Notes: generated from the letters alone by a model not told the origin. Shown: positions 26,198 through 36,587, numbered from the stretch's first letter. The stretch: 64,000 nucleotides of DNA from an uncultured Lachnospiraceae bacterium (GCA_902793335.1 CADBCZ010000013.1:1-64000), one strand, 5' to 3'. Numbers and translations are program-made.

Positions 26198-27190
26198 AAT
26201 TTAGCAAAATGATTAAACAATTGTGTTTACTCAAATTGTAACTGAAAAAAGTATATTTTCAAAAAACATCAATCTGTCAATTTTGAAAGCAAATGGATGA
26301 TGGTTTTAGCATTAGAGGCAAAATAATAAGCTTCAATTTGGGTGAATTAACTTTTTGTCTATTTGAAAAATCAGTTTAAGGTAAAATTGACGTTATGTCG
26401 AATGTTTTGATTGAGACAGAGTCAAACATACTGTCATTTTTTAAACGAAAAGAATATGATAGATATTATTTGTTATGAGGTGATAGAAGAAAACGCTTCT
26501 TTTTATATAAATGGAGATTTTTATAATAAAAGCTTTTTTAATTATTTGTTACTGGTTCTATTGAAATCGTTGCCATAAACACCATGAATTATGTGTTATA
26601 AGATTGATTACATTAATTATGAAGAGTATAAGCTCTTTGATGTTTTAAAAATGAATCATATGTTTTTGTCAGAGGAGATGTTTCTTAATTATTTATTTTG
26701 AAAAATGTGTTCTTACCTCTATGATTACAACCTCTTTAATTTATTCTTTATTTGTGGTGATTATTATTGATTGTTTATAAGCCTTGAATGAGTACCAAAC
26801 AAATTACTTTTCTGGAAATGATGATTTTGTCATTGACAGTTATCTTATTAGAAGCTTAACTAATTTTGTCCATAAAGTTGGTTAGATGACAGCTATAGGA
26901 TACGAACATTCCATAAATAACGTATACGTTTGAGCATCGAATGTAAAATTTATCTGTTTTTTTGGTATTTTTTTAGTGGTGAATTTGTTTTACAACATAA
27001 TAAAAAGAAGAAATTTTGTTTTTTTGAAAAGAGTATATTTTAGTACGACTAAAATTTGATTATTGATTATAAAAATTTGGAAAATTTAAAAATATAAATA
27101 GTGACTACAAGAGAAAAATTTGCTAAAATATAGTTTAACACATTGCAAAATGAGAACATTTGTTCTATAATGTTTTTGGAGGTGATTAAT
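26198..27190. other. Gene-free AT-rich kilobase before the type III R-M genes
   Basis: Nearly 1 kb without a credible gene on either strand. Base composition is visibly poorer in G+C than ribD before it and matches the R-M genes after it. Stops are frequent in every frame and no ribosome site leads into an open frame until GGAGGTGAT before mod. It could be decayed DNA carried in with the R-M block. The only ordered feature is the palindrome at 27037-27055. Confidence 0.7.
27037..27055. promoter_or_regulatory. Palindrome upstream of the R-M operon
   Basis: ATTTTAGT (27037-27044) and ACTAAAAT (27048-27055) around a 3-nt centre ACG, about 135 bp before mod. It could be an operator delaying R-M expression after transfer, but no regulator (C-protein) gene is present nearby. 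Confidence 0.35.
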
Positions 27191-29104
27191 ATGGATGAAA
27201 CTAGAAAAAAACAATTATTATCAATTATAGATCACGCTAAGATTGCTATAGAGAATAATGAAGAATTATCGTTGGATTATGCTAAGATATTGTTTCCATC
27301 GGAAAGAAAAGAATATGAGTTGAATTATTTTGGCAAAGAAACATATGAGCAAATTGTTAGTAAAACTTATGCTGCTCCTTTGCAAGAAGATCGTTTTTTT
27401 GGTAAAAAAAACGATGAGTGGGTGAATAAATTAATTTTTGGTGACAATTTACAGATATTAAAAACACTGATGGAAATGAAAAATAATGGTCTATTAAAAA
27501 ATAGTGATGGTAAAGATGGAGTGAAATTAGTATATATAGATCCACCATTTGCTTCTAAACAGGATTTTGAAAATGATGAAAAAGCATATTCTGATAAAAT
27601 AAAGGGTTCTGAATTCTTGGAATGGCTCAGAAAACGATTGGTTTTAATTAGAGAAATATTAACTGATGATGGTACTGTTTATGTTCATTTAGATTGGCAT
27701 AAGGCACATTACATAAAAGTATTGCTAGACGAAATATTTGGAGAAGGAAATTTTAGAAATGAGATAATATGGCATTATGGAACATATGTAGGTAACACAA
27801 AGAAAAATTTTCCGAGAAAGCATGATAGTATTTTTGTTTATGGGAAAAATCGAGAAAAAAGAGTGTTTTATCCTCAGCATGATGGAAATCCAGAAGCAGA
27901 TGCAAATTATAAAAGATGGAGTTCTTACCTGAATGAAGATAATGAGATTACAGGAGGAAATTATCCTAAAGATGATTCAAAATTTGATGGATATGTAAAT
28001 AGATTTATAAAAGAAAATGGAAGAAGACCTAAAAAAAATGATGTTTTGTTACGTATCGAGGGAAAATTAGTTGATTCTGTTTGGGAGATTAAATCTGTTA
28101 ATCCAATGGCTGCTGAACGTATTGGTTATCCAACACAAAAACCAGAAGAATTATTAGAAAGAATTATTGTTTCCTCTTCTGACGAGGGTGATATCGTGCT
28201 AGATTGTTTTGGTGGTTCTGGAACGACAGCTGCAGTAGCTGAAAAGCTAAATAGAAAATGGATTACCTGTGACATAGGGAAATTGGCTATTTACACTATA
28301 CAAAAAAGAATTATTGGTATAGAGAATTATAGTAGTTTTGCTGTTTATAATGCAGGTTTGTATGATAATAAGAAATTAGATTCTTTTGGTGCTACACAGT
28401 GGAAAGAGTTTGCATTATCTCTTTGGAATGTGGAAGCAATGAAAAAGACGGTAAGGGGGATAACTTTTGATGGAGTGAAAAATGGAGCATATGTAAAAGT
28501 ATATACTCCACAGGAATTAAATGATTTGGGCGGTTATATAACAGAGGAAACAATCGAAGAATTATATGATAGGATTGGAACTTCTGTAGGAAGTGAAATA
28601 TATATTATAGCACCACGAGGGAAGTTTGCATTTGCGAGTGATGAATTAAATGGCGATGGTTTTTGGAATGTTACGTTTAATATTTTGAGGATTCCTAACT
28701 CTATGACAGAAAAATTAACGGATGGTTTTTCTGCACAAATTCAGGCGTCGGATAATGATTCTGTTAATGATGCGATAGATGCAGTAGGCTTTGATTTTAT
28801 ACGTCCACCAAAAGTAAAGTTTGAAATAGAAAAAAATGTTTTGCATATAATATCGTTTGACTCTGAGGCTAGGATAAAAGGAAAATATGAGTATAAAGGA
28901 TTTGAAACATTTTCCATGTTGTTAGTTGATTATAATTACAATGGTGATATATTCAACGTATGTGATGTTTTTTATAAAACTGATTTTGTAGATAATAGTA
29001 TTTCTTTTTCCTGTGATGATATGGGAAAACAGATAATGCTTATTTTTGTAGATAAATATGGTAATGAATTTAGAACAACCTATTTGGAGGAAGCAAATGT
29101 TTAA
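27191..29104 (+). CDS. mod: Type III restriction-modification DNA methyltransferase (Mod)
   Basis: A 637-residue N6-adenine methyltransferase, the Mod subunit that sets specificity. Catalytic motif IV DPPF (VYIDPPFAS, about residue 117) precedes the SAM-binding motif I CFGGSGTTAAVAEKLNRKW (about 339-357), which is the beta-class order of type III Mod enzymes. The region between them contains the target-recognition domain. The start at 27191 is fixed by GGAGGTGAT; 48 extra upstream bases are unlikely coding. No long simple-sequence repeat for phase variation is visible. AT-rich codon use differs from the neighbours, suggesting transfer. Confidence 0.9.
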   Translation: MDETRKKQLLSIIDHAKIAIENNEELSLDYAKILFPSERKEYELNYFGKETYEQIVSKTYAAPLQEDRFFGKKNDEWVNKLIFGDNLQILKTLMEMKNNGLLKNSDGKDGVKLVYIDPPFASKQDFENDEKAYSDKIKGSEFLEWLRKRLVLIREILTDDGTVYVHLDWHKAHYIKVLLDEIFGEGNFRNEIIWHYGTYVGNTKKNFPRKHDSIFVYGKNREKRVFYPQHDGNPEADANYKRWSSYLNEDNEITGGNYPKDDSKFDGYVNRFIKENGRRPKKNDVLLRIEGKLVDSVWEIKSVNPMAAERIGYPTQKPEELLERIIVSSSDEGDIVLDCFGGSGTTAAVAEKLNRKWITCDIGKLAIYTIQKRIIGIENYSSFAVYNAGLYDNKKLDSFGATQWKEFALSLWNVEAMKKTVRGITFDGVKNGAYVKVYTPQELNDLGGYITEETIEELYDRIGTSVGSEIYIIAPRGKFAFASDELNGDGFWNVTFNILRIPNSMTEKLTDGFSAQIQASDNDSVNDAIDAVGFDFIRPPKVKFEIEKNVLHIISFDSEARIKGKYEYKGFETFSMLLVDYNYNGDIFNVCDVFYKTDFVDNSISFSCDDMGKQIMLIFVDKYGNEFRTTYLEEANV

Positions 29105-31646
29105 AGAACGAGATCTGGTATTGAAAGTGAGCAAAAATGTTGATCCTAAAAAATGGGATGAAGGAAAATATATTGATTTTTATGATGCAATTTTTAAAAA
29201 TAGAGAGTATCAAAAGAAAGCTGTAGAAATTTCGTTAAGATATTTATTAGGGGGCGAATATAGCTGCTTAGAGGAATTAGCAAAGGAAAATTTTAAGAAT
29301 AATGAAGTTATTCAAGAAAGATATAGCAATAATTTGGATAGTTTTATAAGGGATTTAGATTTGTCAAAAATGTTATCTGGAACTATAGATATGGCAACAG
29401 GAACAGGAAAAAGTTATGTTATATACGCGATAGCTGTTATTATGCTTGCAGAGAAAAAAGTAGATAGAGTATTGGTTTTGACACCAAGTGTTACAATAGA
29501 AAAAGAATTAACAGAAAAGTTTAAAAAACTTGCAAGTGATTCACAGTTGAATGCTCTATTGGGGGTAAATTTTGTTCCGCCACGAATTATAAATGGAGAT
29601 GAGACAATTGTTACTAATTGTATTGCGATAGAAAATCGCGATGCAATCTATAAATCTCAAGAAAGTAGAAATTCAATAATTGATAGTTTGTCTGGTAAGG
29701 GAGAAAAAACCTTGGTATTAAATGATGAAGTTCATCATGTTTTTTATTCCGAAGCAAATCAATGGAAAGGCTTTATTAAGGATGATGATGAAAGAAATAT
29801 AAAATTTAAATATGTTCTTGGATTTACTGGTACAGCTTATAAGAAAAGAGGAAGTGGAGAACCTAACGAATATTTACCGGATGTTATATTTAGATATTCT
29901 TTGAAGACTGCAATAGAGCAGGGGTTTGTAAAGGATGTTTTATATGTTGACAAAACAGAGATGCCGATAAATAGTATTGATCGATGGAAGGTAATATTAG
30001 ACTCTCATGAAAAAATTTTAAAGGATTTAGAAAATAAATGTGGAATAAAACCAATTACGATTGTGGTTACATCAAGCAAAAGAAATGCAGATGCACAAGT
30101 AAAAAGATTTAAGGAGTTCTTAAAGAAAGAAAAAAATATTTCTGAAGAAGAAGTAAACAGTAAAGTTTTATGTGTTCATAGTGGTGATAATGTTAGAAAT
30201 GATTATGAACGATTAAAATATGTTGATCAGTATGATAGCAAAGTGGAATTTATTTTTAGTGTTTCAATGCTTACTGAAGGTTGGGATGTTAAGAGAGTGT
30301 TTCAGATTGTTCCTGATGAAGAGCGAGCTTTTAATTCTAAACTTTTAATTGCTCAAGTATTGGGAAGAGGCTTGAGGAAACCTGATAATTGGAATGATGA
30401 ATGGGGGATTCCGCAAGTAATAATATTTAACCATGAAAGCTGGGCTCCAAGAGTTAAAGAATTAGTAGATGAGTTGTTAGATTTTAAAAAAATAATAACT
30501 GTATTTGTAGAAAAAGAATCACAGTATAATTTTGATTTGTTGAATATTAGGTATAATACGAAAGAAAAGACATCAATTAATACTGATAAAAATAATAAGT
30601 TTAATTTTTTAGAAGAAGGCTATGTCAAATTACCAACAGATAGTGTGCATATTAATGTGGAAGCACAACTATTTGGCGTGAGAGATGCTGAATTTAGAGA
30701 TGTTTCGTTTGGTTATAAAAATGAAATATATGATATTGATAAATTAGCAGAAGAAATGCATGAGAGATTATATGATTTACCAAATGATGAAGATATAGAA
30801 AAGTATACTTCGGAGTGGACTAAGGATAGACTAAAGAGGATGATTGAAAAATCTTTGGAAAAAAGTGGTAATACTGAGATAACAAGAAAAATAAAAAATG
30901 CATTTTTAAGTTCACTAAATGTTTTATTTAGAAAAGGAACAAAGTATGTAAGTTATGAGCAACAACCGTATGAGTATGTTGATATTTCAACAAGTGAATT
31001 GCCTAAAACTTCGTCAGAGCTTTCTATGTTCTCTCGAGATAGGGTGTTGTTTTATTCGGATAAACTTGACAAAAATAAATTGGATGATTGTTCAAAAATA
31101 GTATTTGAGCAAATTGAAGATGAGATAAATGGATACAAACACAAAAAAGTTGAAAATAAATATTATTTTAAGACACCACAAATCGCAATTATTGCGAATA
31201 AAAATCCAGAGATTAATTGGATAAAAAAATTAATAGATAAAGATGTTTCGCAGCATTATGATGCGTTTATAAAATCGACTGATATGAATTTTTATGAAAT
31301 TGAATACACTTGGAGAAAAGGAACTCATCAGCAGCATGGTTTATTTAATCCTGATTTTTTTATAAAAAAAGGTAATGTTATTTTTGTGATTGAAATTAAG
31401 GATGATGAGCAGATAAGAAATCCTGATCCAAAAAACTATGGTAAATATAAAGGAGCTATTAAACATTTTGAAACAATAAACCTATATAATAGTAATAATA
31501 ATTGTGATATTATATACAAGTTTTTATTTTTGACGCCGAGAAATTATAATAATTTTATAGATAAATTACTGGCAGATGATATGGATGGATTGATAAATTT
31601 CAATAGTGAATTGGATGTTAAGTTATCGTGCAATGCTGATGAATAG
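29097..31646 (+). CDS. res: Type III restriction enzyme helicase/nuclease subunit (Res)
   Basis: An 849-residue SF2 helicase-endonuclease. Walker A MATGTGKSYVIYA (about residues 99-111), DExH variant NDEVHH (about 208), TGTAYKKRG (motif III), SMLTEGWDVKRV (motif V), and QVLGRGLRKPDNW (motif VI). The C-terminal PD-(D/E)XK nuclease is NPDFF (about 751) and VIEIKDDE (about 765). It overlaps mod by eight bases, with GGAGG just upstream of the ATG. All motifs are intact, so the system is probably active: Res with Mod cuts DNA when head-to-head unmethylated sites are present. Confidence 0.9.
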   Translation: MFKERDLVLKVSKNVDPKKWDEGKYIDFYDAIFKNREYQKKAVEISLRYLLGGEYSCLEELAKENFKNNEVIQERYSNNLDSFIRDLDLSKMLSGTIDMATGTGKSYVIYAIAVIMLAEKKVDRVLVLTPSVTIEKELTEKFKKLASDSQLNALLGVNFVPPRIINGDETIVTNCIAIENRDAIYKSQESRNSIIDSLSGKGEKTLVLNDEVHHVFYSEANQWKGFIKDDDERNIKFKYVLGFTGTAYKKRGSGEPNEYLPDVIFRYSLKTAIEQGFVKDVLYVDKTEMPINSIDRWKVILDSHEKILKDLENKCGIKPITIVVTSSKRNADAQVKRFKEFLKKEKNISEEEVNSKVLCVHSGDNVRNDYERLKYVDQYDSKVEFIFSVSMLTEGWDVKRVFQIVPDEERAFNSKLLIAQVLGRGLRKPDNWNDEWGIPQVIIFNHESWAPRVKELVDELLDFKKIITVFVEKESQYNFDLLNIRYNTKEKTSINTDKNNKFNFLEEGYVKLPTDSVHINVEAQLFGVRDAEFRDVSFGYKNEIYDIDKLAEEMHERLYDLPNDEDIEKYTSEWTKDRLKRMIEKSLEKSGNTEITRKIKNAFLSSLNVLFRKGTKYVSYEQQPYEYVDISTSELPKTSSELSMFSRDRVLFYSDKLDKNKLDDCSKIVFEQIEDEINGYKHKKVENKYYFKTPQIAIIANKNPEINWIKKLIDKDVSQHYDAFIKSTDMNFYEIEYTWRKGTHQQHGLFNPDFFIKKGNVIFVIEIKDDEQIRNPDPKNYGKYKGAIKHFETINLYNSNNNCDIIYKFLFLTPRNYNNFIDKLLADDMDGLINFNSELDVKLSCNADE

Positions 31647-31659
31647 GTTGTTGCTACAA

Positions 31660-31682
31660 TTGTTGTCAAAATTTGACAACAA
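31660..31682. repeat. Perfect palindrome just after res
   Basis: TTGTTGTCAAA (31660-31670) and TTTGACAACAA (31672-31682) around one central A, 14 bases after the res stop. It is followed by another TTGACAA. Could be part of the transcription end or the edge of the inserted block. Confidence 0.6.
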
Positions 31683-31709
31683 ATTGACAATGATTGATAA
31701 AAAACAAAA

Positions 31710-31742
31710 AGCTACAATCATTGATTTACAATGGTTGTAGCT
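31710..31742. terminator. Terminator of the R-M operon
   Basis: 14-bp stem AGCTACAATCATTG (31710-31723) and CAATGGTTGTAGCT (31729-31742) with one T-G pair, preceded by an A-run and followed by AATTTTAA. It lies between converging res and tRNA-Leu, so it may act for both. GCTACAAT also occurs at 31653, next to the palindrome. Confidence 0.7.
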
Positions 31743-31756
31743 AATTTTAATGCCAC

Positions 31757-31839
31757 TGCAGATGATGGGAGTTGAACCCACACGAGTGTTACCTCACTAG
31801 AACCTGAATCTAGCGCGTCTGCCATTCCGCCACATCTGC
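31757..31839 (-). tRNA. tRNA-Leu (anticodon CAG)
   Basis: On the minus strand the sequence folds into a cloverleaf: acceptor stem GCAGATG/CATCTGC with discriminator A, D-arm GGCGGAATGGCAGACGC, anticodon stem CTAGA/TCTAG with loop TTCAGGT giving anticodon CAG, a long variable arm typical of class II tRNAs (TGAGGTAACACTCG), and a T-arm containing GGTTCAACTCC. The 3' CCA is not encoded. Its 3' end faces the R-M block. Confidence 0.95.
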
Positions 31840-32046
31840 AAGTCACATATAAGCGACTTGTATATATTATATCATTTTAAAGAAAAAAGCAAGGGCGATT
31901 TTAAATAATAATCATCGAAAAATGCAAAATATAGTAAAGTTTATTTATTAAAGACAATGACGAGTATTTTATGTTATTATATAATAACAATATGTTCATT
32001 TTTAGGGGAAAGGAATAACTCTAATCAGGTTATAAGGTCATAGGAT

Positions 32047-33243
32047 ATGCAATATAGAAAGGACAAATACGGTAATGATATCTCGATACTGGGCTTTGGA
32101 TGTATGAGATTTACCAGGAAAGGTAATTCAATTGATATTGATAAAGCAGAAAAAGAGATTATGGCTGCTTATAAAGCAGGGGTTAATTACTATGATACTG
32201 CATACATTTACCCCGGAAGTGAAGTTACAATCGGAGAGATATTTGAAAGAAACGGTATTCGTGAAAAGATTAATATTGCAACAAAACTTCCACAATATCT
32301 TATAAGTAGCAGAGGAGCGATTGATAAGTATTTTTCTGAAGAACTGTCAAGGCTTAGGACGGATTATGTTGATTACTATCTCATGCATCATCTGACAGAT
32401 ATTTTCATGTGGGAGAAACTTAAGAATATTGGAATACTTGACTGGATAGAAGAGAAAAAGAAAAACAATCAGATAAGAAATATTGGGTTTTCGTATCATG
32501 GAAATTCAGATAATTTTGTTAAGATTTTAGATGATTATGACTGGGATTTTTGTCAGATACAATATAATTACCTTGATGAAAATACTCAGGCAGGTGCAAT
32601 AGGTCTTAAGGCAGCAGCTGACAAGGGGATTCCTGTAGTTATCATGGAGCCGCTTCGTGGTGGAAAGCTAGTAAATATGCTTCCTGAATCTGCTGTGAAC
32701 AGCTTTAAAGAAAGCGGCAGAGATTGGACACCTGCAGAGTGGGCATTTCGTTGGCTCTACAATCAGCCTGAGGTTACCTGTGTTTTGTCGGGCATGAATT
32801 CTGTGGAGATGGTTGAGGAAAATTGCAGGACTGCTGATGAGGCTGTTGCGGGACATTTAACGGATGATGATTTCAAGGTATTAGAGAAGGTGACAAAGCA
32901 GATTCATGAGAAGGAAAAGGTGGGATGCACAGGTTGCCGTTATTGTATGCCATGTCCGAAAAATGTTGATATACCGGGTATCTTTCGCTGTTACAATGCA
33001 ATGTACACTGAATCTAAGAGCAGTGGAAGATTTGAGTACGCCCAGACAGTTGGTCTTACCAAAGAGCCTGCATTTGCAAGTCAGTGTATTGAATGTGGTA
33101 AATGCGAGAAACACTGTCCGCAGAATATACCGATAAGGGAAAAGCTTAAGGAAGCAGATAAGGCTTTAAGACCGTTGCCATTTAAAGTGGGAATCAATAT
33201 AGCCAGAAAGTATATGCTTCGAAAAACAAAAGATAAAAAGTAA
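32047..33243 (+). CDS. Aldo/keto reductase with C-terminal 4Fe-4S domain
   Basis: A 398-residue oxidoreductase. The AKR barrel covers about residues 1-285: ILGFGCMRF, YYDTAYIYPGSE (catalytic Asp and Tyr), ATKLP (Lys), YYLMHHL (His), EPLRGGKL, CVLSGMNS. The tail carries cysteines in CTGCRYCMPCPKNVDIP (about 297-313) and CIECGKCEKHCPQNIPI (about 350-366); the second is a classical 4Fe-4S pattern. Such YghZ-unlike ferredoxin-fused AKRs are common in Clostridia; substrate unknown. It starts after a weak ribosome site (AGGAT). Confidence 0.9.
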   Translation: MQYRKDKYGNDISILGFGCMRFTRKGNSIDIDKAEKEIMAAYKAGVNYYDTAYIYPGSEVTIGEIFERNGIREKINIATKLPQYLISSRGAIDKYFSEELSRLRTDYVDYYLMHHLTDIFMWEKLKNIGILDWIEEKKKNNQIRNIGFSYHGNSDNFVKILDDYDWDFCQIQYNYLDENTQAGAIGLKAAADKGIPVVIMEPLRGGKLVNMLPESAVNSFKESGRDWTPAEWAFRWLYNQPEVTCVLSGMNSVEMVEENCRTADEAVAGHLTDDDFKVLEKVTKQIHEKEKVGCTGCRYCMPCPKNVDIPGIFRCYNAMYTESKSSGRFEYAQTVGLTKEPAFASQCIECGKCEKHCPQNIPIREKLKEADKALRPLPFKVGINIARKYMLRKTKDKK

Positions 33244-33261
33244 CCAAAAGGATAATAGTTT

Positions 33262-35103
33262 ATGAATATATTAAATCTCGAGAACATTTCAAAAACGTAT
33301 ATGGAGAAAAAGGTGCTTGATAACGTATGTATTGGAATTGACAATACGGATAAGATAGGAGTTGTCGGTGCAAACGGTACAGGTAAATCAACACTTCTTG
33401 CAATCACGGCAGGCATGATAAATGCAGATGCAGGTAAAGTGATAAAAGGTAATGACGTGAGAATATCATACCTGTCTCAGAATCCGCAGTTTGACAACAG
33501 TAAGAATCTTCTTGAAAATATAACCGATGCGATATATGCAGGTGGAGATCACTGGGATAAGATGGGTGAGATCAAGGCTAATCTTTACAAGTTCGGAATA
33601 CCGGATCCTGAGTGTGTTCCATCTGTTCTATCGGGAGGTCAGAAAAAGAGAGCGGCACTTGTTGCCGCTATTATGACGCCTGCCGATCTTTTGATACTTG
33701 ATGAGCCTACCAACCATCTTGATTCGGAAATGATAGAATGGCTTGAAAATTATCTGAAGAGATATAGTGGCGCGATTTTAATGGTTACTCACGACAGATA
33801 TTTTCTTGATGAGGTGACCAATCAGATAATTGAAATAGATAAAGGAAATGCTTACAGATATGCAGAGAATTATTCCGGATATCTTGAACTTAAAGAGCAG
33901 CGTATGGATTATGAAAAAGCTGCCGAGAGAAAAGCGGCGACTTTGTTTAAGAAGGATCTTGCATGGATAAGACGCGGAGCAAGGGCGCGTTCAACAAAGC
34001 AGAAAGCGCATATCAAGAGGTTTGAAGAACTAAGAGACAGGAAACGACCTGAAGAAGAGAGAAGCGTATTATTAAGCTCACTTCCTTCGAGAATGGGTAA
34101 TAAAACCATAATTGTCGACAGCATTTCAAAAGGTTACGGTGACAGGATACTGTTTCGTGATTTCTCTTATACATTTAATAAACTCGACAGAATCGGTATC
34201 ATAGGACCAAATGGTTGCGGTAAATCAACGCTGCTTAAATGTATAGTAGGTTTATTAGAGCCTGACAGCGGCAATGTTGAAATAGGTCAGACTATTGAGA
34301 TTGGATATTTTGGTCAGGAAAATGAGTTCGACATTACAGGTAATGAGAACGTGCGGGTGATTGACTACGTTAAGGAAACGGCTGAGTATATTCAGACTAC
34401 CGATGGAACAGTGTCTGCATCGGCAATGTGTGAACGATTTCTGTTTAATGCCGATATGCAGTATGCGGTTATCGGAAAATTGTCCGGTGGCGAAAAGAGA
34501 AGGCTTTATCTTTTGAAGGTATTAATGTCTGCGCCCAATGTTATTATTCTGGATGAGCCTACAAATGATCTTGATATACAGACTCTGCGAATTTTAGAGG
34601 ATTATTTAGATGACTTTGCAGGTATTGTTATCACAGTATCTCATGACAGATATTTTTTGGACAGAGTTGTAACCAGGATTTTTTCATTTGATAATAACGG
34701 AACACTTTATCAAAGTGAGGGTGGATACTCTGATTATCTTGAACACAAAAATATTACTGATACCGGTAACGCATCCGGTATAGCAGGTGCTTCCGAAAAA
34801 TCTGTTTCTGAAAAGAATAATAAAGATGCAGATAATAAAGGAAAGAGATATCGTGCGCCAAAGGAAAAAACAAAACTTTCTTATAATGAACAGAAGGAAT
34901 ATGATTCAATTGAAGAGGAAATTGAGAAGTTAGAACTAAGAAGTGGTGAGTTAGAAGAACTGATTGTAAAGGCGGCAACTGATTATACCAGACTTACTGA
35001 GCTTACACTGGAAAAAGAATCTGTTGATGCGGAAATTGAGCAGAAGATGGATAGATTTATTGAGCTTCAGGATATGGTTGATAGTTTTAACAGTAATAAA
35101 TAA
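33262..35103 (+). CDS. ABC-F family ATPase (Uup-like)
   Basis: A 613-residue soluble protein with two ABC ATPase domains and no membrane segment. Domain 1: VVGANGTGKSTLL, LSGGQKKRAAL, LLILDEPTNHLD, VTHDRYFL. Linker about 210-290, rich in basic residues (P-site tRNA interaction motif region). Domain 2: IIGPNGCGKSTLL, LSGGEKRRLYLL, VIILDEPTNDLD, VSHDRYFL. A C-terminal coiled coil of about 80 residues (EEEIEKLELRSGELEELIV) marks the Uup type. ABC-F proteins act on the ribosome; this subtype is housekeeping rather than a typical drug-resistance one. It follows the AKR gene by 18 bp. Confidence 0.9.
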   Translation: MNILNLENISKTYMEKKVLDNVCIGIDNTDKIGVVGANGTGKSTLLAITAGMINADAGKVIKGNDVRISYLSQNPQFDNSKNLLENITDAIYAGGDHWDKMGEIKANLYKFGIPDPECVPSVLSGGQKKRAALVAAIMTPADLLILDEPTNHLDSEMIEWLENYLKRYSGAILMVTHDRYFLDEVTNQIIEIDKGNAYRYAENYSGYLELKEQRMDYEKAAERKAATLFKKDLAWIRRGARARSTKQKAHIKRFEELRDRKRPEEERSVLLSSLPSRMGNKTIIVDSISKGYGDRILFRDFSYTFNKLDRIGIIGPNGCGKSTLLKCIVGLLEPDSGNVEIGQTIEIGYFGQENEFDITGNENVRVIDYVKETAEYIQTTDGTVSASAMCERFLFNADMQYAVIGKLSGGEKRRLYLLKVLMSAPNVIILDEPTNDLDIQTLRILEDYLDDFAGIVITVSHDRYFLDRVVTRIFSFDNNGTLYQSEGGYSDYLEHKNITDTGNASGIAGASEKSVSEKNNKDADNKGKRYRAPKEKTKLSYNEQKEYDSIEEEIEKLELRSGELEELIVKAATDYTRLTELTLEKESVDAEIEQKMDRFIELQDMVDSFNSNK

Positions 35104-35257
35104 ATGAAATAGAGCATAAATTGATTTGATTTTAAAAATAAAATATGATAATATAAGTCGGGTTTGTTAATGCATGATCGTAAAAACCTTTAATTTACAA
35201 TGCTTGAGCGATTTGCGATTATTTATATTTTTAACATGTGGAAGGAGTACTTTAGAA

Positions 35258-36541
35258 ATGAAAAAATATTCTGAGATGACTAAGGAAGAGCTTCAGGCTG
35301 AACTTGATACTCTAAAAGAGAAGTATGATGAGTTTCGAGGAATGAATCTTACACTTGATATGAGTAGAGGAAAGCCATGTAGAGAACAGCTTGATATTTC
35401 AATGGGGATGATGGATGCACTTAATTCTCATGTTGATCTTTCCTGTGAAGATGGAACTGACTGCCGTAATTATGGTTTGTTAGATGGTATTCCTGAGGCT
35501 AAGGTACTTATTGGTGATATGATGGAAAACCATCCTGATAATATAATAATCTATGGTAATTCATCATTAAATGTTATGTATGACACGGTAGCACGTGCAA
35601 TGACACATGGTATCATGGGACATACTCCATGGTGCAAACTTGATAAAGTGAAGTTCCTCTGTCCTGTTCCGGGATATGACAGACATTTTGCAATCACAGA
35701 ATATTTTGGGATAGAAATGATTCCGGTTCCTATGACTTCTAAAGGTCCGGACATGGATATGGTTGAGAAACTTGTATCTGAGGATGAGGCTATTAAAGGT
35801 ATCTGGTGTGTACCAAAGTACTCTAACCCACAGGGTTATTCATATTCAGATGATACAGTAAGAAGATTTGCAAGACTTAAGCCTGCAGCCCAGGATTTCA
35901 GAATTTTCTGGGATAATGCGTATGGTATACATCATTTATACGAGGATAAGCAGGATTATCTCGTGGAGATACTTGCAGAGTGTAAAAAAGCAGGTAATCC
36001 GGATATTGTTTATAAATTTGCATCAACTTCTAAGATTACATTCCCCGGAAGCGGTATTGCAGCACTTGCAACATCACTTAACAATATGGAAGATATCAAG
36101 CATCAGCTTAAGAATCAGACAATTGGTCATGATAAGGTAAATCAGTTAAGACATGTAAGATTCTTTAAGGATATTCATGGAATGACAGAGCATATGAAGA
36201 AGCATGCTGACATAATCAGACCTAAGTTTGAGGCTGTTCTTGAGATATTAGACAGAGAGCTTTCAGAGCTTTCAATCGGTGAATGGACTAAGCCAAACGG
36301 TGGATATTTTATAAGTTTTGATTCAATGGAAGGATGCGCTAAAGAGATAGTATCTATGGCTAAGAAGGCAGGAGTGACTATGACAGCAGCTGCTGCAACA
36401 TGGCCATACCACAAGGATCCTCATGATTCAAACATTCGTATAGCACCTACATATCCTCCAATCGAGGATCTTAAGCTTGCAACAGAGTTGTTCGCGCTCT
36501 GCGTTAAGATTGTAAGTGCTCAGAAACTGCTCGAAGCATAA
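35258..36541 (+). CDS. Aminotransferase of the aspartate/alanine-glyoxylate MocR-like class
   Basis: A 427-residue PLP-dependent enzyme. It matches the Aminotran_MocR (PF12897-type) family through LDMSRGKPCREQLDISMGMM, NYGLLDGIPEAK, the aspartate site FWDNAYGIHHLY and the PLP lysine in STSKITFPGSGIA. No DNA-binding domain is attached. The start at 35258 follows AAGGAG; the upstream 84 bases are unlikely coding. Annotated relatives are called aspartate aminotransferase; the amino donor is not certain. Confidence 0.88.
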   Translation: MKKYSEMTKEELQAELDTLKEKYDEFRGMNLTLDMSRGKPCREQLDISMGMMDALNSHVDLSCEDGTDCRNYGLLDGIPEAKVLIGDMMENHPDNIIIYGNSSLNVMYDTVARAMTHGIMGHTPWCKLDKVKFLCPVPGYDRHFAITEYFGIEMIPVPMTSKGPDMDMVEKLVSEDEAIKGIWCVPKYSNPQGYSYSDDTVRRFARLKPAAQDFRIFWDNAYGIHHLYEDKQDYLVEILAECKKAGNPDIVYKFASTSKITFPGSGIAALATSLNNMEDIKHQLKNQTIGHDKVNQLRHVRFFKDIHGMTEHMKKHADIIRPKFEAVLEILDRELSELSIGEWTKPNGGYFISFDSMEGCAKEIVSMAKKAGVTMTAAAATWPYHKDPHDSNIRIAPTYPPIEDLKLATELFALCVKIVSAQKLLEA

Positions 36542-36552
36542 TAATATGAGTA

Positions 36553-36587
36553 AAAAATGCGGAGTGAATTGATCACTTCGCATTTTT
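36553..36587 (+). terminator. Terminator of the aminotransferase gene
   Basis: Stem AAAAATGCGGAGTGA (36553-36567) and TCACTTCGCATTTTT (36573-36587) with one G-T pair and a 5-nt loop. Confidence 0.9.

Noticed and set aside
26198..31839. Attachment-site duplication of the tRNA-Leu 3' end marking an integrated island
   Set aside because: No copy of the tRNA 3' sequence (TGCAGATGATGGG) was found near 26200, and no integrase gene is present.
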